The notes: generated from the sequence alone by a model not told the origin. Shown: positions 42,135 to 51,858, counted from the first letter of the stretch. The stretch: 64,000 nt of DNA from CAVURS01 sp963795385 (GCA_963795385.1 CAWCHK010000014.1:434001-498000), one strand, 5' to 3'. Made by a program: numbers and translations.

Positions 42135-43132
42135 CACGGCAACAGTGACAGGTCTACCTCGACCCGCAAGCTGCTCTTGGTGCTGTCGGTGAAGATCACG
42201 CCCTTGACCGGCGTGACGTCGCCGTAGTCGCGTCCGTGGGCCACCACGACGTAGCGACCGTCGACCTGCTTCCCGTTCGTCGGGTCGAGCTCGAGCCACC
42301 CGAGTCCCGGCAGGTACGCCGCGACCCAGGCGTGCGACGCGTCGGCACCGACCAGCCGGGCCCGGCCCGGGGGTGGCGTCGTCTCGAGGTAGCCGCTGAC
42401 GTAGCGGGCCGCGAGGCCCACCGAGCGCAGCATCCCGACCGCGAGGTGGGCGAAGTCCTGGCAGACGCCGGCTCGCGCCGCGAGCACCTCCGGCAGCGTC
42501 GTGGCCACCGTCGTCGCCCCCGGCGCGTAGGCGAAGTCGTCGTGGATGCGCCGGACCAGGTCGCCCAGAGCAGCACCGATCGGGCGCGCCGGCGTGAACA
42601 CCGAGGCCGCGAACGCGCGCACCTGCGGCCAGTCCGGCACCAGCGGTGACGTCAGCCGGAAGGGCTGCGCCTCGAGCCGGGCCGAGTCCGAGCCGCCCGA
42701 GCCGGCCGAGCCGGCCGAGCCGCCCGAGACGGCCGAGCCGGTCGAGCCGGCCGAGCCGGTCGAGCTGGTCGCGCCGGCAGGGGCGGCCAGCGCGTCCCGC
42801 ACGGCCTCCCACGGCGTGGCGAGCGCCGTCAGGTCGACGGCTTCGCGGGTCATGACCTCGACCTCGCTGCGGGCGGTGACCACCAGCCGCGTGTGCCGGG
42901 TCTCGACCTCGACGTACGCCGCGCGGTTGCCGAAGAAGTCGGTGTGCTCGCGGATGTCCGCCGCCGCCGGCTCGACCTCGATGACAGCCGTCAGCGGTCG
43001 CTGGTGCTCCGTCGCCCGCGGCAGCAAGTGGGTCAGGCCGAAGCTCGCCGTCACGACGTCGTCGTACGCGTAGGTCGTCCGGTGCACGAGCGCGTAGCGC
43101 CGCGCAGCCGCCGGTGCGGCGTCACTGGTCAC
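42134..43132 (-). CDS. Transglutaminase-like cysteine protease-fold protein
   Basis: 332 residues. Bact_transglu_N at 1-90 (YALVHRTTYAYDDVVTASFGLTHLLPR) is followed by a transglutaminase core with catalytic C224 in RAGVCQDFAHLAVGML, His in DASHAWVAAYLPGLGW and Asp in LELDPTNG. Between the domains is a Ser/Gly/Ala repeat coded by 9-bp DNA repeats. These bacterial proteins are thought to act as peptidases or amide-bond transferases on ATP-grasp products. The start is GTG at 43132, 12 bp after the ATP-grasp gene. Confidence 0.9.
   Translation of the reverse strand: MTSDAAPAAARRYALVHRTTYAYDDVVTASFGLTHLLPRATEHQRPLTAVIEVEPAAADIREHTDFFGNRAAYVEVETRHTRLVVTARSEVEVMTREAVDLTALATPWEAVRDALAAPAGATSSTGSAGSTGSAVSGGSAGSAGSGGSDSARLEAQPFRLTSPLVPDWPQVRAFAASVFTPARPIGAALGDLVRRIHDDFAYAPGATTVATTLPEVLAARAGVCQDFAHLAVGMLRSVGLAARYVSGYLETTPPPGRARLVGADASHAWVAAYLPGLGWLELDPTNGKQVDGRYVVVAHGRDYGDVTPVKGVIFTDSTKSSLRVEVDLSLLP
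42680..42770 (-). repeat. 9-bp microsatellite inside the transglutaminase gene
   Basis: Roughly nine imperfect units of GCCGAGCCG (plus-strand reading) encode the Gly/Ser/Ala linker on the minus strand. The unit is a multiple of three, so copy changes stay in frame. Confidence 0.7.
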
Positions 43133-43144
43133 CGACCCACCACC

Positions 43145-45700
43145 TCACCAGGTCGCCGTGCCGGACAGCGAGTACGGCTGCGGGCCCGAGGCCAGGGCGA
43201 AGTGGGCGCTCTCCAGCGAGAGCGCGAGCACCGCGAACGACTCGGCGAGCGCGCCCAGCAGGTCGTCGAGGTCGCTGCGGAAGCCCTCGCCGTCGGAGAC
43301 CGCGAGCGAGGCAGCGTCGGCCTGACGGACCAGCGCGACGACCGACTGCAGGCCCTCGCGCACCGCGTGACCGGCGGCGCCGTCCAGGACGTCAGCCAGC
43401 GAGGCGAGGTCCGCCTGCAGCCGATCGACCTGGTAGCCAACGGATCTGGGGTTCTCGCGATCGGTCAGGACGAGGTCGAGGAGGCTGGCGACGCCGGCCC
43501 GCGCGGGGTGCCGTCGCCGGAAGGTCACGATGCTCTCGGTGGCCACGAGCACCGACTCGACGACCAGCGTGTCGACCTCGGCCGCGCGGTCCTGCACGAC
43601 CGTCGCCCGCAGCAGCGACACCACGTGCAGCGCACGCTCCAGTCGCCGGCCCGCATCCATGAAGAGCCAGCCCGCGTCGCGCACGAGACTCTCGGCGGTC
43701 AGGCCGGTGAGGGCGAGCAGCCCCTCGAGGACGCGGTTCAGCACGCTCGGGAGGGCCCGGTCCTGCTCCGGGCCGACCGGGCCGGGCGCGATCCGGCGCA
43801 GCTCGCGCTCCAAGCCACCGAGCACCAGCCAGGTGTCGAGGGACAGCTGCTCGCGCACGCCGGCCGCCACCTCGGTCAGGTGGTGGATCGCGAAGGCCAC
43901 GGTGCCGGGCCGCTCGCGGTCGACGGTCAGTGACACCAGCTCGGACTGCGGCGTCCATCGCGCGGACTCGCCTGCGGGGCCGGCGAATCCGGGCCAGGTC
44001 GACGTGACGGCGGTCAGGGCCTGGAGCAGCACCTGGACGGCCTCCCGCTCGGTCCCGCGGGTGAGGTGGGTGAGGTCGTCGGACCGCTCCCGGACGGCCC
44101 GCAGCAGCCGCACCGTGTCCTCGGCCCGCTCGGCGTAGCGCCCGAGCCAGAACTGGTCGCCCGCAGCCCGCGGCGTGATCGGCGCCACCACCCGATCGGG
44201 GGCCGCGCCCTCGGCGCCCCACTGCGCGACGACCGGCCGGGCGCTGCCGTCCATGACCCACACGTCCTTGGCCATGGCCCCCGACTCGTTCGAGACCGGC
44301 GTCCGCTGGCCCGCCTGGGCCACCCGAGTCAGGCCTCCGGTCAGGACCCGGTAGGACCGGCCCTGCGCCACGGTGAACGACCGGAGCACCAGCGGGCGGG
44401 GCTCCAGGCCGTGCCGCGTGACGGTCGGCGCGGTGCTGAGCTCCATCCGCTGCTGGCCGACCCATGCGTGCGGCTCGGCCTCGATCCGGGCCCGCAGGTC
44501 GGAGCGGTCAGTCGCGCTGAGCCGCTCCCGTGCGGCCGAGGCCGACCCGCCGCGGCGGGCGATCGGCTTGACCACCAGGTCGTCCAGGTGCGCCAGCACG
44601 TGCGAGCGCGAGGCCGCGTCCCCGCACCACCAGGTCGGCACGCCCTCCAGGGCCAGCGGCTGGCCGAGCAGCGCGCGGCACAGGGCCGGCAGGAAGGGCA
44701 TCAGCCCCGGGTTCTCGACGACTCCGCTGCCGATGCCGTTGACGATCGACACCGCGCCCCGGCGGGCCGCCTCGAGCAGGCCCGGGACGCCGAGCTGGGA
44801 GTCCGGCCGCAGCTCGAGCGGGTCGGCGTACGCCGCATCGACGCGCCGCAGGATCACGTCGACCGGCTCCAGCCGGCCCAGCGTGCGGGCCCACACCCGG
44901 CCGCCGCGGACCGTCAGGTCGCTGCCGACGACGAGCGGGTAGCCCAGCAGGGAGGACAGGAACGACTGGTCGAACGCCGTCTCGCTCTGCGCGCCGGGAG
45001 TGAGCAGGACGACGTTCGGTGCCTCCGCGGCCGCGGGCGCGATCTCCTGGAGGCCCAGCCGCATGGCGTGGAAGAACGGCGCCAGTCGCTGGATCCGGGA
45101 GTCGCGGTAGAGGCCGGGTAGCAACCGGGAGACGACCCGCCGGTTCTCCATCGCGTAGCCGGCACCCGACGGGGCCTGGGTGCGGTCGCCCAGGACGAGC
45201 CACCGGCCACCCTCGCCGCGGATCAGGTCGGCCCCGGCCAGGAAGAGCTGGTGCGGCCCCGGCAGCCGGATCTGGTCGGCGGCCCGGACGAACCCGTCGT
45301 GGCCGTAGACGACCTCGGCCGGCAGCAGGCCCCGCGCGATCAGCCGGCGCTCGCCGTAGAGGTCGGTCAGCACGGCGTCGAGCAGCTCGGCCCGCTGCCC
45401 GAGCCCGGCCTCGAGGGCGGCCCACTCCGCGGCGTCGAGCAGGAGCGGCAGCGGGTCCAGCTCCCAGGGCCGCTCGATGCCGGTGCCCAGTGGGCGGTAG
45501 GTCACGCCGTCGCTCTCCAGCAGGCTGCTGGCCTCGGCCCGTCGCTGCCGCAGGCCGTCGAGGCCGAGCAGGTCGGCCACGGCGCCGACCTCGCGCCAGG
45601 GCTCGCGCAGCGCACCGTCCGGGGCCTTCATCTCATCCCAGCCGCTCGCGCGCGCGGCGTACGCCGTCGTCAGGGGGGTCCCGCCGGCCGGGTCCGTCAC
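43145..45700 (-). CDS. Circularly permuted ATP-grasp fused to an alpha-E domain
   Basis: 851 residues. Residues about 25-480 are the CP_ATPgrasp (DUF404/407) ligase, with GLLPAEVVYGHDGFVRAADQI, LVLGDRTQAPSGAGYAMENR, NVVLLTPGAQSETAFDQSFLSSLLGYPLV, IVNGIGSGVVENPGLMPFLP and DLVVKPIARRGG. The C-terminal 300 residues are the helical alpha-E (DUF403) domain beginning FWLGRYAERAEDTVRLLRA. The two are separate genes in many bacteria and fused here. ATP-grasp enzymes form amide bonds between a carboxylate and an amine. It overlaps the upstream DUF2126 gene by 4 bp. Confidence 0.92.
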   Translation of the reverse strand: MTDPAGGTPLTTAYAARASGWDEMKAPDGALREPWREVGAVADLLGLDGLRQRRAEASSLLESDGVTYRPLGTGIERPWELDPLPLLLDAAEWAALEAGLGQRAELLDAVLTDLYGERRLIARGLLPAEVVYGHDGFVRAADQIRLPGPHQLFLAGADLIRGEGGRWLVLGDRTQAPSGAGYAMENRRVVSRLLPGLYRDSRIQRLAPFFHAMRLGLQEIAPAAAEAPNVVLLTPGAQSETAFDQSFLSSLLGYPLVVGSDLTVRGGRVWARTLGRLEPVDVILRRVDAAYADPLELRPDSQLGVPGLLEAARRGAVSIVNGIGSGVVENPGLMPFLPALCRALLGQPLALEGVPTWWCGDAASRSHVLAHLDDLVVKPIARRGGSASAARERLSATDRSDLRARIEAEPHAWVGQQRMELSTAPTVTRHGLEPRPLVLRSFTVAQGRSYRVLTGGLTRVAQAGQRTPVSNESGAMAKDVWVMDGSARPVVAQWGAEGAAPDRVVAPITPRAAGDQFWLGRYAERAEDTVRLLRAVRERSDDLTHLTRGTEREAVQVLLQALTAVTSTWPGFAGPAGESARWTPQSELVSLTVDRERPGTVAFAIHHLTEVAAGVREQLSLDTWLVLGGLERELRRIAPGPVGPEQDRALPSVLNRVLEGLLALTGLTAESLVRDAGWLFMDAGRRLERALHVVSLLRATVVQDRAAEVDTLVVESVLVATESIVTFRRRHPARAGVASLLDLVLTDRENPRSVGYQVDRLQADLASLADVLDGAAGHAVREGLQSVVALVRQADAASLAVSDGEGFRSDLDDLLGALAESFAVLALSLESAHFALASGPQPYSLSGTATW

Positions 45701-48700
45701 GGCGCGGACCGGCGCAGGTCGAGGGTGACCCGGTAGTCCTGGTCCGCGTCACGGGCCGGGCCGGTCATCCCCGTCATCAGGTCGACGTCCACCGGGCCCG
45801 GCGTGTGACCGTCGGTGCGGAACCGCGCCCCGCGGCGCGACTCGGCCTCGGCCGCGTTGACCGGCAGGTGCTCGAACGAGAGGCCGCCCTGGTGGACGAC
45901 GTGATAGGTGCAGCCGCCGAGGGAACGGCCGTTCCAGCGGTCGATGACGTCGAAGACGAGCGGCGCCTGCACGCCGATGCTCGGGTGCAGGGCCGAGTGC
46001 GGCGCCCAGGCCCGGAACCGGGCTCCCGCAACGAGTTTGCCCGCTTCGCGGATGGCGTGCAGTGGCACGGGTACGCCGTTGCAGGTCAGCAGGTGGCGTC
46101 CGACCACGGCTCCGCGGACGGCGACCTCGAGCCGCTCGACCGAGGAGTCGACGTAGCGCGCCGTGCCGGTGCCGCTGACCTCCTCGCCGAGCACGTGCCA
46201 CGGCTCGATCGCCTGGCGCAGCTCCACGACGACGCCTGCGACCTCGACCCGCCCGACGGCGGGGAAGCGGAACTCGAAGAACGGCTCCAGCCAGGTCGGG
46301 TCGAAGTCCAGCCCGTGGGTGGCCAGGTCAGCCACCACGTCGGCCATGTCCTGCCGGACGAACGACGGCAGGAGGAACTCGTCGTGCAGCCGGGTCCCCC
46401 AACGAACCAACCGGCCGGCATACGGCGCGGACCAGAACCGCGCGACCAGGCAGCGCACGAGCAGCGCCTGCACCAGGGCCATCGAGGGGTGCGGAGCCAT
46501 CTCGAAGCCGCGCAGCTCCAGCAGGCCGAGGCGCCCGCGCTCGGAGTCCGGGCTGTACATCTTGTCGATGCAGAACTCGCTGCGGTGGGTGTTGCCGGTG
46601 ATGTCCGTCAGCAGGTGGCGCAGGGCCCGATCCGACTGCCACGGGCGCGGATCGGCGATCTTGGCCAGCTCTGCGAACGCGATCTCCAGCTCGTAGAGGG
46701 TCTCGTGCCGGCCCTCGTCCACGCGCGGTGACTGGCTGGTCGGGCCGACGAACCGCCCGGAGAACAGGTACGACAGGGCCGGGTGGTGCTGCCAGAAGGT
46801 CAGCATGCTGACCAGCAGGTCGGGGCGGCGCAGCAGCGGGCTGTCGGCGGGCGTCGGGCCGCCCAGCGTGAGGTGCGATCCGCCCCCGGTGCCGGTGTGC
46901 GTGCCGTCCATCGCGAACTTGTCCGTGCCGAGGCCCACCTCGTCGGCGAGCCGGTAGAGCCGCTCGGTGGAGTCCGCGAAGGCCGGCCAGCTCGCAGCGG
47001 GCGCGACATTGACCTCGACGACGCCGGGGTCGGGCGTGACGCTCATCGTCCGCACCCGTGGGTCGGCCGGCAGCGAATAGCCCTCCAGCACAACGGGAAC
47101 GCCGGTCTCCGCGGCGCCGGCCTCGACGATCGCCAGCAGCTCCAGCCCCGCCTCGAGGTCCTCCAGCGGTGGCAGGAACACGCAGAGATGGCCCTCGCGC
47201 TCCTCGACGCACAGGGCCGTCGTCGGGGCGACCTTGGCCAGCGAGACGCTGGCGCGCGCGGCCGGAGCGGCATCGGGCGGGAGCGGCGCGGCCGGCAACG
47301 GCGGGCTCGGCGCCAGCGCCGGTCGCTCCGGTCGGCCGCGCTCGGCGGTCCACGAGATCGAGGCGAGCGGCAGGCGTAGGCCGGCCGGAGAGGTGCCGGG
47401 CAGCAGGATGATCCGGCCCCGCCGCGTCGTCCATCGCGTCGTGCCCCAACGGGTTCCGTCCGGGGTGCGGTGCAACGGCAGCACCCAGCCGACCGGGTCG
47501 CCGCGCTCGGCGTCCAGCCGTTCGACGATGGCCCGGCGGCGGGCCGGGTCGCCCAGCCAGGTGGAGGCCGGGTCGAGGTCGCCCTCGGGCGGCGGACCGT
47601 CCGGCAGTCGTGCCTCGTCGCCGAGCCGGGCCATCGCGTCCTCGTAGAGCGGCTGCGCGAACTCCGCCGGCACGCCGAGCCGGGCCGCGATCCCCGCCGT
47701 CAGCCGAGCCGCGGCCTGAACGGCCGCGACCGATCCCGGCGCGAGCACGGGTGGGCCCCACGGGTCGTCCAGCCGGCCCGGGTCGCGCCAGATCGGCTGC
47801 TCGTCCAGCCGCCAGCTGAGGCCGATCGCCCAGCGGGGCAACGCTTCACCGGGGTACCACTTGCCCTGCCCGCGATGCTCGACCGCACCGGGGCCGGCCT
47901 CCTCCGCCAGCAGCCGGCGAGCGAGGGCCGCGGCCCGGGCCCGCTTGTCGGCGCCGTCGGCGTCGACGTTCCACTCGGCCGCGTCCATGTCGTCTACCGC
48001 GACGAAGGTCGGCTCCCCGCCCATCGTCAGCCGGACGTCGGCGGCCGCGAGCCGCTCGTCGACGGCCCGGCCCAGCACGTGGATCCGCTCGACCTGCTCG
48101 GGCGTGTACGGCGCCGTGACGCGCGGATCCTCGTGGACCCGACGTACGACATTGTGGAACTCCATTGTCGTCTGGCAAGGATCGACCAGGCCGGTGATCG
48201 GGGCCGACTGCGCAGGTTGCGGTGTCGCCGACAGCGGGATGTGGCCCTCGCCGGCCATCAGCCCGGAGGTCGCGTCCAGCCCGACCCAGCCTGCGCCGGG
48301 CAGGAACACCTCGGCCCACGCATGCAGATCGGTGAAGTCCTGGGTCAGGCCGCGCGGCCCGGGACCGTCGACGCCCGGGTCCGGCACGAGCTGGATCAAG
48401 TAGCCCGAGACGAACCTCGCCGCCAGGCCGAGCTCGCGCAGGATGGCCACCAGCAGCCAGGCCGAGTCACGGCACGAGCCGAGGGCCAGGCCCAGGGTCT
48501 GCGCGGGCGGCTGGACCCCTGGCTCCATCCGCACGGTGTAGGCCACGTCGGCGGCGAGCCGCTGGTTCAGGCCGACGAGGAAGTCCACCGTGCGGACCCC
48601 GCCGTCCGGTAGGGCCGGCTGCCCCGCCAGCCAGTCCCGGACGGCCGCGACGTCCGCCTCGGGCCCGGGGCCGAGGTAGGCGCTGAGGTCGGCCGCGAGT

Positions 48701-49026
48701 GCGTCGTCGTAGGTGAAGGGGTAGCGCTCGGCGTACTCCTCGAGGAAGAAGTCGAACGGGTTTACCACCGTCAGGTCCGCGACCAGGTCGACGGTGATGT
48801 CGAGCTCGGTCGCGCGCTCTGGGAAGACCAGCCGGGCCAGGTAGTTGCCGTACGGGTCCTGCTGCCAGTTCAGGAAGTGCTGGTCGGGGCTCACCCGCAG
48901 GGAGTACGCGGTCACCGGCGTCCGCGCGTGCGGGGCGGGACGCAGCCGCACGATGTGCGGGCCGAGCGCCACGGGGCGGTCGAACCGGTACGTCGTGCGG
49001 TGCTCGAGCGCCACCGTGATGGTCAT
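45697..49026 (-). CDS. Transglutaminase fused to a DUF2126 putative amidoligase
   Basis: 1109 residues. Residues 1-290 are a transglutaminase-like domain with N-terminal HRTTYRFDRPVALGPHIVRLRPAPH, C185 in LGSCRDSAWLLVAIL and His/Asp in DLHAWAEVFLPGAGWVGLDATSG. From about 340 on is DUF2126, with RLTMGGEPTFVAVDD, GKWYPGEALPRWAIGLSW, DGTHTGTGGGSHLTLGGP and SYLFSGRFVGPTSQSPRVDEGR. DUF2126 is described in Pfam as a putative amidoligase of the glutamine-synthetase/GCS fold. It is the first enzyme gene of the operon and lies 37 bp after the one-TM gene. Confidence 0.92.
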   Translation of the reverse strand: MTITVALEHRTTYRFDRPVALGPHIVRLRPAPHARTPVTAYSLRVSPDQHFLNWQQDPYGNYLARLVFPERATELDITVDLVADLTVVNPFDFFLEEYAERYPFTYDDALAADLSAYLGPGPEADVAAVRDWLAGQPALPDGGVRTVDFLVGLNQRLAADVAYTVRMEPGVQPPAQTLGLALGSCRDSAWLLVAILRELGLAARFVSGYLIQLVPDPGVDGPGPRGLTQDFTDLHAWAEVFLPGAGWVGLDATSGLMAGEGHIPLSATPQPAQSAPITGLVDPCQTTMEFHNVVRRVHEDPRVTAPYTPEQVERIHVLGRAVDERLAAADVRLTMGGEPTFVAVDDMDAAEWNVDADGADKRARAAALARRLLAEEAGPGAVEHRGQGKWYPGEALPRWAIGLSWRLDEQPIWRDPGRLDDPWGPPVLAPGSVAAVQAAARLTAGIAARLGVPAEFAQPLYEDAMARLGDEARLPDGPPPEGDLDPASTWLGDPARRRAIVERLDAERGDPVGWVLPLHRTPDGTRWGTTRWTTRRGRIILLPGTSPAGLRLPLASISWTAERGRPERPALAPSPPLPAAPLPPDAAPAARASVSLAKVAPTTALCVEEREGHLCVFLPPLEDLEAGLELLAIVEAGAAETGVPVVLEGYSLPADPRVRTMSVTPDPGVVEVNVAPAASWPAFADSTERLYRLADEVGLGTDKFAMDGTHTGTGGGSHLTLGGPTPADSPLLRRPDLLVSMLTFWQHHPALSYLFSGRFVGPTSQSPRVDEGRHETLYELEIAFAELAKIADPRPWQSDRALRHLLTDITGNTHRSEFCIDKMYSPDSERGRLGLLELRGFEMAPHPSMALVQALLVRCLVARFWSAPYAGRLVRWGTRLHDEFLLPSFVRQDMADVVADLATHGLDFDPTWLEPFFEFRFPAVGRVEVAGVVVELRQAIEPWHVLGEEVSGTGTARYVDSSVERLEVAVRGAVVGRHLLTCNGVPVPLHAIREAGKLVAGARFRAWAPHSALHPSIGVQAPLVFDVIDRWNGRSLGGCTYHVVHQGGLSFEHLPVNAAEAESRRGARFRTDGHTPGPVDVDLMTGMTGPARDADQDYRVTLDLRRSAP

Positions 49027-49063
49027 CGGTGGTCAGGCTAGACGGGCGGGGTTACGGCGAGCG

Positions 49064-49438
49064 TCACCGCGCCTGCGCCGACAGCGCCCGCGCCTGCGCG
49101 ACCTGCGACTGGACGTAGGCGACCTGCTGGTGGTCGGTGATCGGCAGGGCGGTCGTGTGGGCGAGGTCGCCGGCCCGGACGCTGACCTGGACGTACCCCG
49201 TCGTCTGGTCCTCCTTCACCAGCAGGAAGAGCAGCCCGAGCAGGCAGGCCAGGGCGAAGATGACCGCCACCACGACGGCCCAGGTCGGGATCCGCCGCTC
49301 CGTGCGGGTCTGGTCGACGACGAACCACTGGGCCCCGGTCAACCGGGCCGTGCCGGACGGCGTCACCACCCAGTTCGGCGACACGTGGATGTCCCCGATG
49401 GCCAGCACGAACTGCTCGGCCGGTGCCTGCGAGCTCAT
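49064..49438 (-). CDS. Conserved one-TM actinobacterial protein at the head of the amidoligase operon
   Basis: 124 residues. An N-terminal cytoplasmic part contains AIGDIHVSPNWVVTPSGTARLTGAQWFVVDQTRTERRIP, followed by one TM helix WAVVVAVIFALACLLGLLFLLV and a short external part ending in an Ala/Gln-rich helix. GAAGGGGA precedes the ATG at 49438. This layout is common among uncharacterised actinobacterial proteins. It is 37 bp upstream of the transglutaminase-DUF2126 gene on the same strand, so it is probably cotranscribed; a functional link is only inferred. Confidence 0.72.
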   Translation of the reverse strand: MSSQAPAEQFVLAIGDIHVSPNWVVTPSGTARLTGAQWFVVDQTRTERRIPTWAVVVAVIFALACLLGLLFLLVKEDQTTGYVQVSVRAGDLAHTTALPITDHQQVAYVQSQVAQARALSAQAR

Positions 49439-49594
49439 TCGTCGGTCCCCTTCCGCCCGGTGGCGCCCTGGATCGTGTCTGACGCTGACGGACACCTGCC
49501 ACCATCTCGGGACACTTCTGGACCGAGGTCGCAGCCCGTGCCAGTGTCGGTGTTGTCGGTACATCCAACCGGACGACAGGACAGGGGAGCGACC

Positions 49595-50402
49595 ATGAGC
49601 CAGCGAGACACTCCGTGGACACCGGGTACGCCGTGCTGGGTCGACCTGGTGAGCCCGGACCGGGACGCCGCCGCCGACTTCTACCGCAGCCTGTTCGGCT
49701 GGGACCTGACCGACCACGGCCCGGACATGGGTGACTACATGACCGCGGCCGTCGGCGGCCGCGCGGTCGCCGGGATCGGCCCGATGCAGCCCGGCATGGA
49801 GCGGTCGGTGTGGACGACGTACCTCGCCTCGGCCGACGTGGACGCGAGCACCTCGGCCGCGGCCGCAGGCGGGCGGCACGGTCGTCCTGCCGCCGGGGGA
49901 CGTGAGCGACCAGGGCCGGATGAGCATCGTGGCCGACCCGACCGGAGCGGTGTTCGGCATCTGGCAGTCGGGTCAGAACCACGGCATCCAGCTGGCCAAC
50001 GAGCCGGGAGCCCTGACCTGGAACGAGTGCATGACCCGCGACTTCGCCGCCGATCAGGCGTTCTACGGCTCCGTGTTCGGCTACGACTGGCTCGACATGA
50101 GCGGCGACGGGTTCACCTACGCGGCGTTCATGATCGACGGCGGCCCGGTAGGCGGCCTCGGGGTGCTGACCGACGACATGCCGGCCGACCTCCCGGCGCA
50201 CTGGGTCACCTACTTCAAGGTGGCGGACGCCGGCGAGTCGGCGACGAAGGTCGTCGAGCTCGGCGGCACGGTCGTCCGCGAGCCGTGGGACACGCCGTTC
50301 GGCACGATGGCGATGGTCACCGACCTGGCCGGCGCGACGTTCAGCATCATGGCTGACAACGAGCAGAGCATCGCCAACGCGCAGGCCCAGAACCAGTCCT
50401 GA
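49595..50402 (+). pseudogene. Two-domain VOC (glyoxalase-like) protein gene with a 1-bp frameshift
   Basis: The ATG at 49595 (GGGGAG upstream) opens a first VOC module (TPCWVDLVSPDRDAAADFYRSLFGWDL). At about 49868 one extra base moves the frame. The rest continues one frame over as AGGTVVLPPGDVSDQG and runs through the second module (LTWNECMTRDFAADQAFYGSVFGYDW) to 50402. Joined, it is a normal two-domain VOC protein of about 268 residues, of the type annotated as glyoxalase/bleomycin-resistance-like or hydroxylase. The lesion sits in a G/C-rich run, so an assembly error is plausible. Confidence 0.8.
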
Positions 50403-50437
50403 GCCGCCCCATCACCGCCGCCTGGCACGATGGCGCC

Positions 50438-51853
50438 GTGCCGCAGCCGCTCTCCGATGCCGACCCGCCCTACGCCCTCGGGCCGCTCGACGGGCGGTAC
50501 CGGCCGGTCGTCGAGCCGTTGGTCGACCACCTGTCCGAGGCGGCGCTCAACCGCGAGCGGGTGCGGGTGGAGGTGGCCTGGCTGCTGCACCTGGCCGACC
50601 AGCGGGTCGTCCCCGGTGTGCGTGGCGTCACCGACGAGGAGCGGGCCCGGCTGACGGCTCTGGTCGAGGACTTCGGTCCGGAGTCGGTGGCCCGGCTCGC
50701 GGCGTACGAGCGCGAGACCGCCCATGACGTCAAGGCCGTCGAGTACTTCGTGAAGCAGGCAATGGCCGGCACCTCGCTGGCCGACCTCGCCGAGCTGGTG
50801 CACTTCTGCTGCACCAGCGAGGACGTCAACAACCTGGCCTACGCTCTGATGGTCCGCGGTGCGGTCCATGAGGTCTGGCTCCCCGCGGCCCGTCGGCTGG
50901 CCGACCAGCTGGCGGTGCTCGCCCACGCTCTGCGGGACACCCCGATGCTGGCCCACACCCACGGTCAGCCGGCCACCCCCACGACGCTGGGCAAGGAGCT
51001 GGCCGTCATGACCGCGCGGCTCCGCCGCCAGCTCGGCCGGGTCGCCCGGGCCGACTTCCTCGGCAAGCTCAACGGCGCCACCGGGACGTACGGCGCGCAC
51101 CTGGCCGCCGTGCCGGACGCCGACTGGGTCGCCGTCTCGCGGGCCTTCGTCGAAGGCCTTGGGCTGCAATGGAACCCGCTCACCACCCAGATCGAGTCGC
51201 ACGACTGGCAGGCCGAGCTCTACGCCGACGTCGCGCGGTTCAACCGGGTGCTGCACAACATCTGCACCGACGTGTGGACCTACATCTCGATGGGCTACTT
51301 CGCCCAGCAGCTCGGCGCGCACGGGTCGACCGGGTCCTCGACCATGCCGCACAAGGTGAACCCGATCCGGTTCGAGAACGCCGAGGCCAACCTCGAGGTC
51401 TCCTGCGCGCTCCTCGACGTTCTCGGCTCGACGCTCGTCACCTCCCGGCTGCAGCGTGACCTCACCGACTCCTCGATGCAGCGGACCATCGGCACGGCGT
51501 TCGGGCACTCACTGTTGTCCATCGACAACGTACGCCGCGGCCTGGCCGGGCTCGAGGCCGATCCAGCGGCCATGGAGCGCGACCTGGACGGTGCCTGGGA
51601 GGTCCTCGGCGAGCCGATCCAGTCGGCCATGCGGGCCCTGGCCGTGCAGGGCCAGTCGGGGATGGATGCGCCGTACGAGCGGCTCAAGGAGCTCACCCGT
51701 GGCCGCCGGGTGGACGCCGGCGCCATGCGCGAGTTCATCGCCGGGCTCGGCCTCCCGCCCGGCGTGGAGGCCCGGCTGCAGGCGTTGACCCCCGCGTCGT
51801 ACACGGGGCTGGCGGGCCGGCTCGTGGACTACCTCGACCACCCGCCCGCCTAG
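50438..51853 (+). CDS. purB: Adenylosuccinate lyase
   Basis: 471 residues of the fumarase/aspartase superfamily. It cleaves SAICAR and adenylosuccinate in purine synthesis. It starts YALGPLDGRYRPVVEPLVDHLSE, has HFCCTSEDVNNLAYALM and THGQPATPTTLGKELAV (catalytic His), and the superfamily signature GSSTMPHKVNPIRFENAEANL with the catalytic Ser loop. The GTG at 50438 gives the canonical N-terminus. The lipoprotein gene follows 5 bp after the stop. Confidence 0.96.
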   Translation: MPQPLSDADPPYALGPLDGRYRPVVEPLVDHLSEAALNRERVRVEVAWLLHLADQRVVPGVRGVTDEERARLTALVEDFGPESVARLAAYERETAHDVKAVEYFVKQAMAGTSLADLAELVHFCCTSEDVNNLAYALMVRGAVHEVWLPAARRLADQLAVLAHALRDTPMLAHTHGQPATPTTLGKELAVMTARLRRQLGRVARADFLGKLNGATGTYGAHLAAVPDADWVAVSRAFVEGLGLQWNPLTTQIESHDWQAELYADVARFNRVLHNICTDVWTYISMGYFAQQLGAHGSTGSSTMPHKVNPIRFENAEANLEVSCALLDVLGSTLVTSRLQRDLTDSSMQRTIGTAFGHSLLSIDNVRRGLAGLEADPAAMERDLDGAWEVLGEPIQSAMRALAVQGQSGMDAPYERLKELTRGRRVDAGAMREFIAGLGLPPGVEARLQALTPASYTGLAGRLVDYLDHPPA

Positions 51854-51858
51854 GCCGG

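Noticed and set aside
42546..43073. Plus-strand frame with a Glu-Pro-Ala repeat
   Set aside because: It is the shadow of the 9-bp repeat in the transglutaminase gene, whose catalytic residues fix the minus strand as coding.
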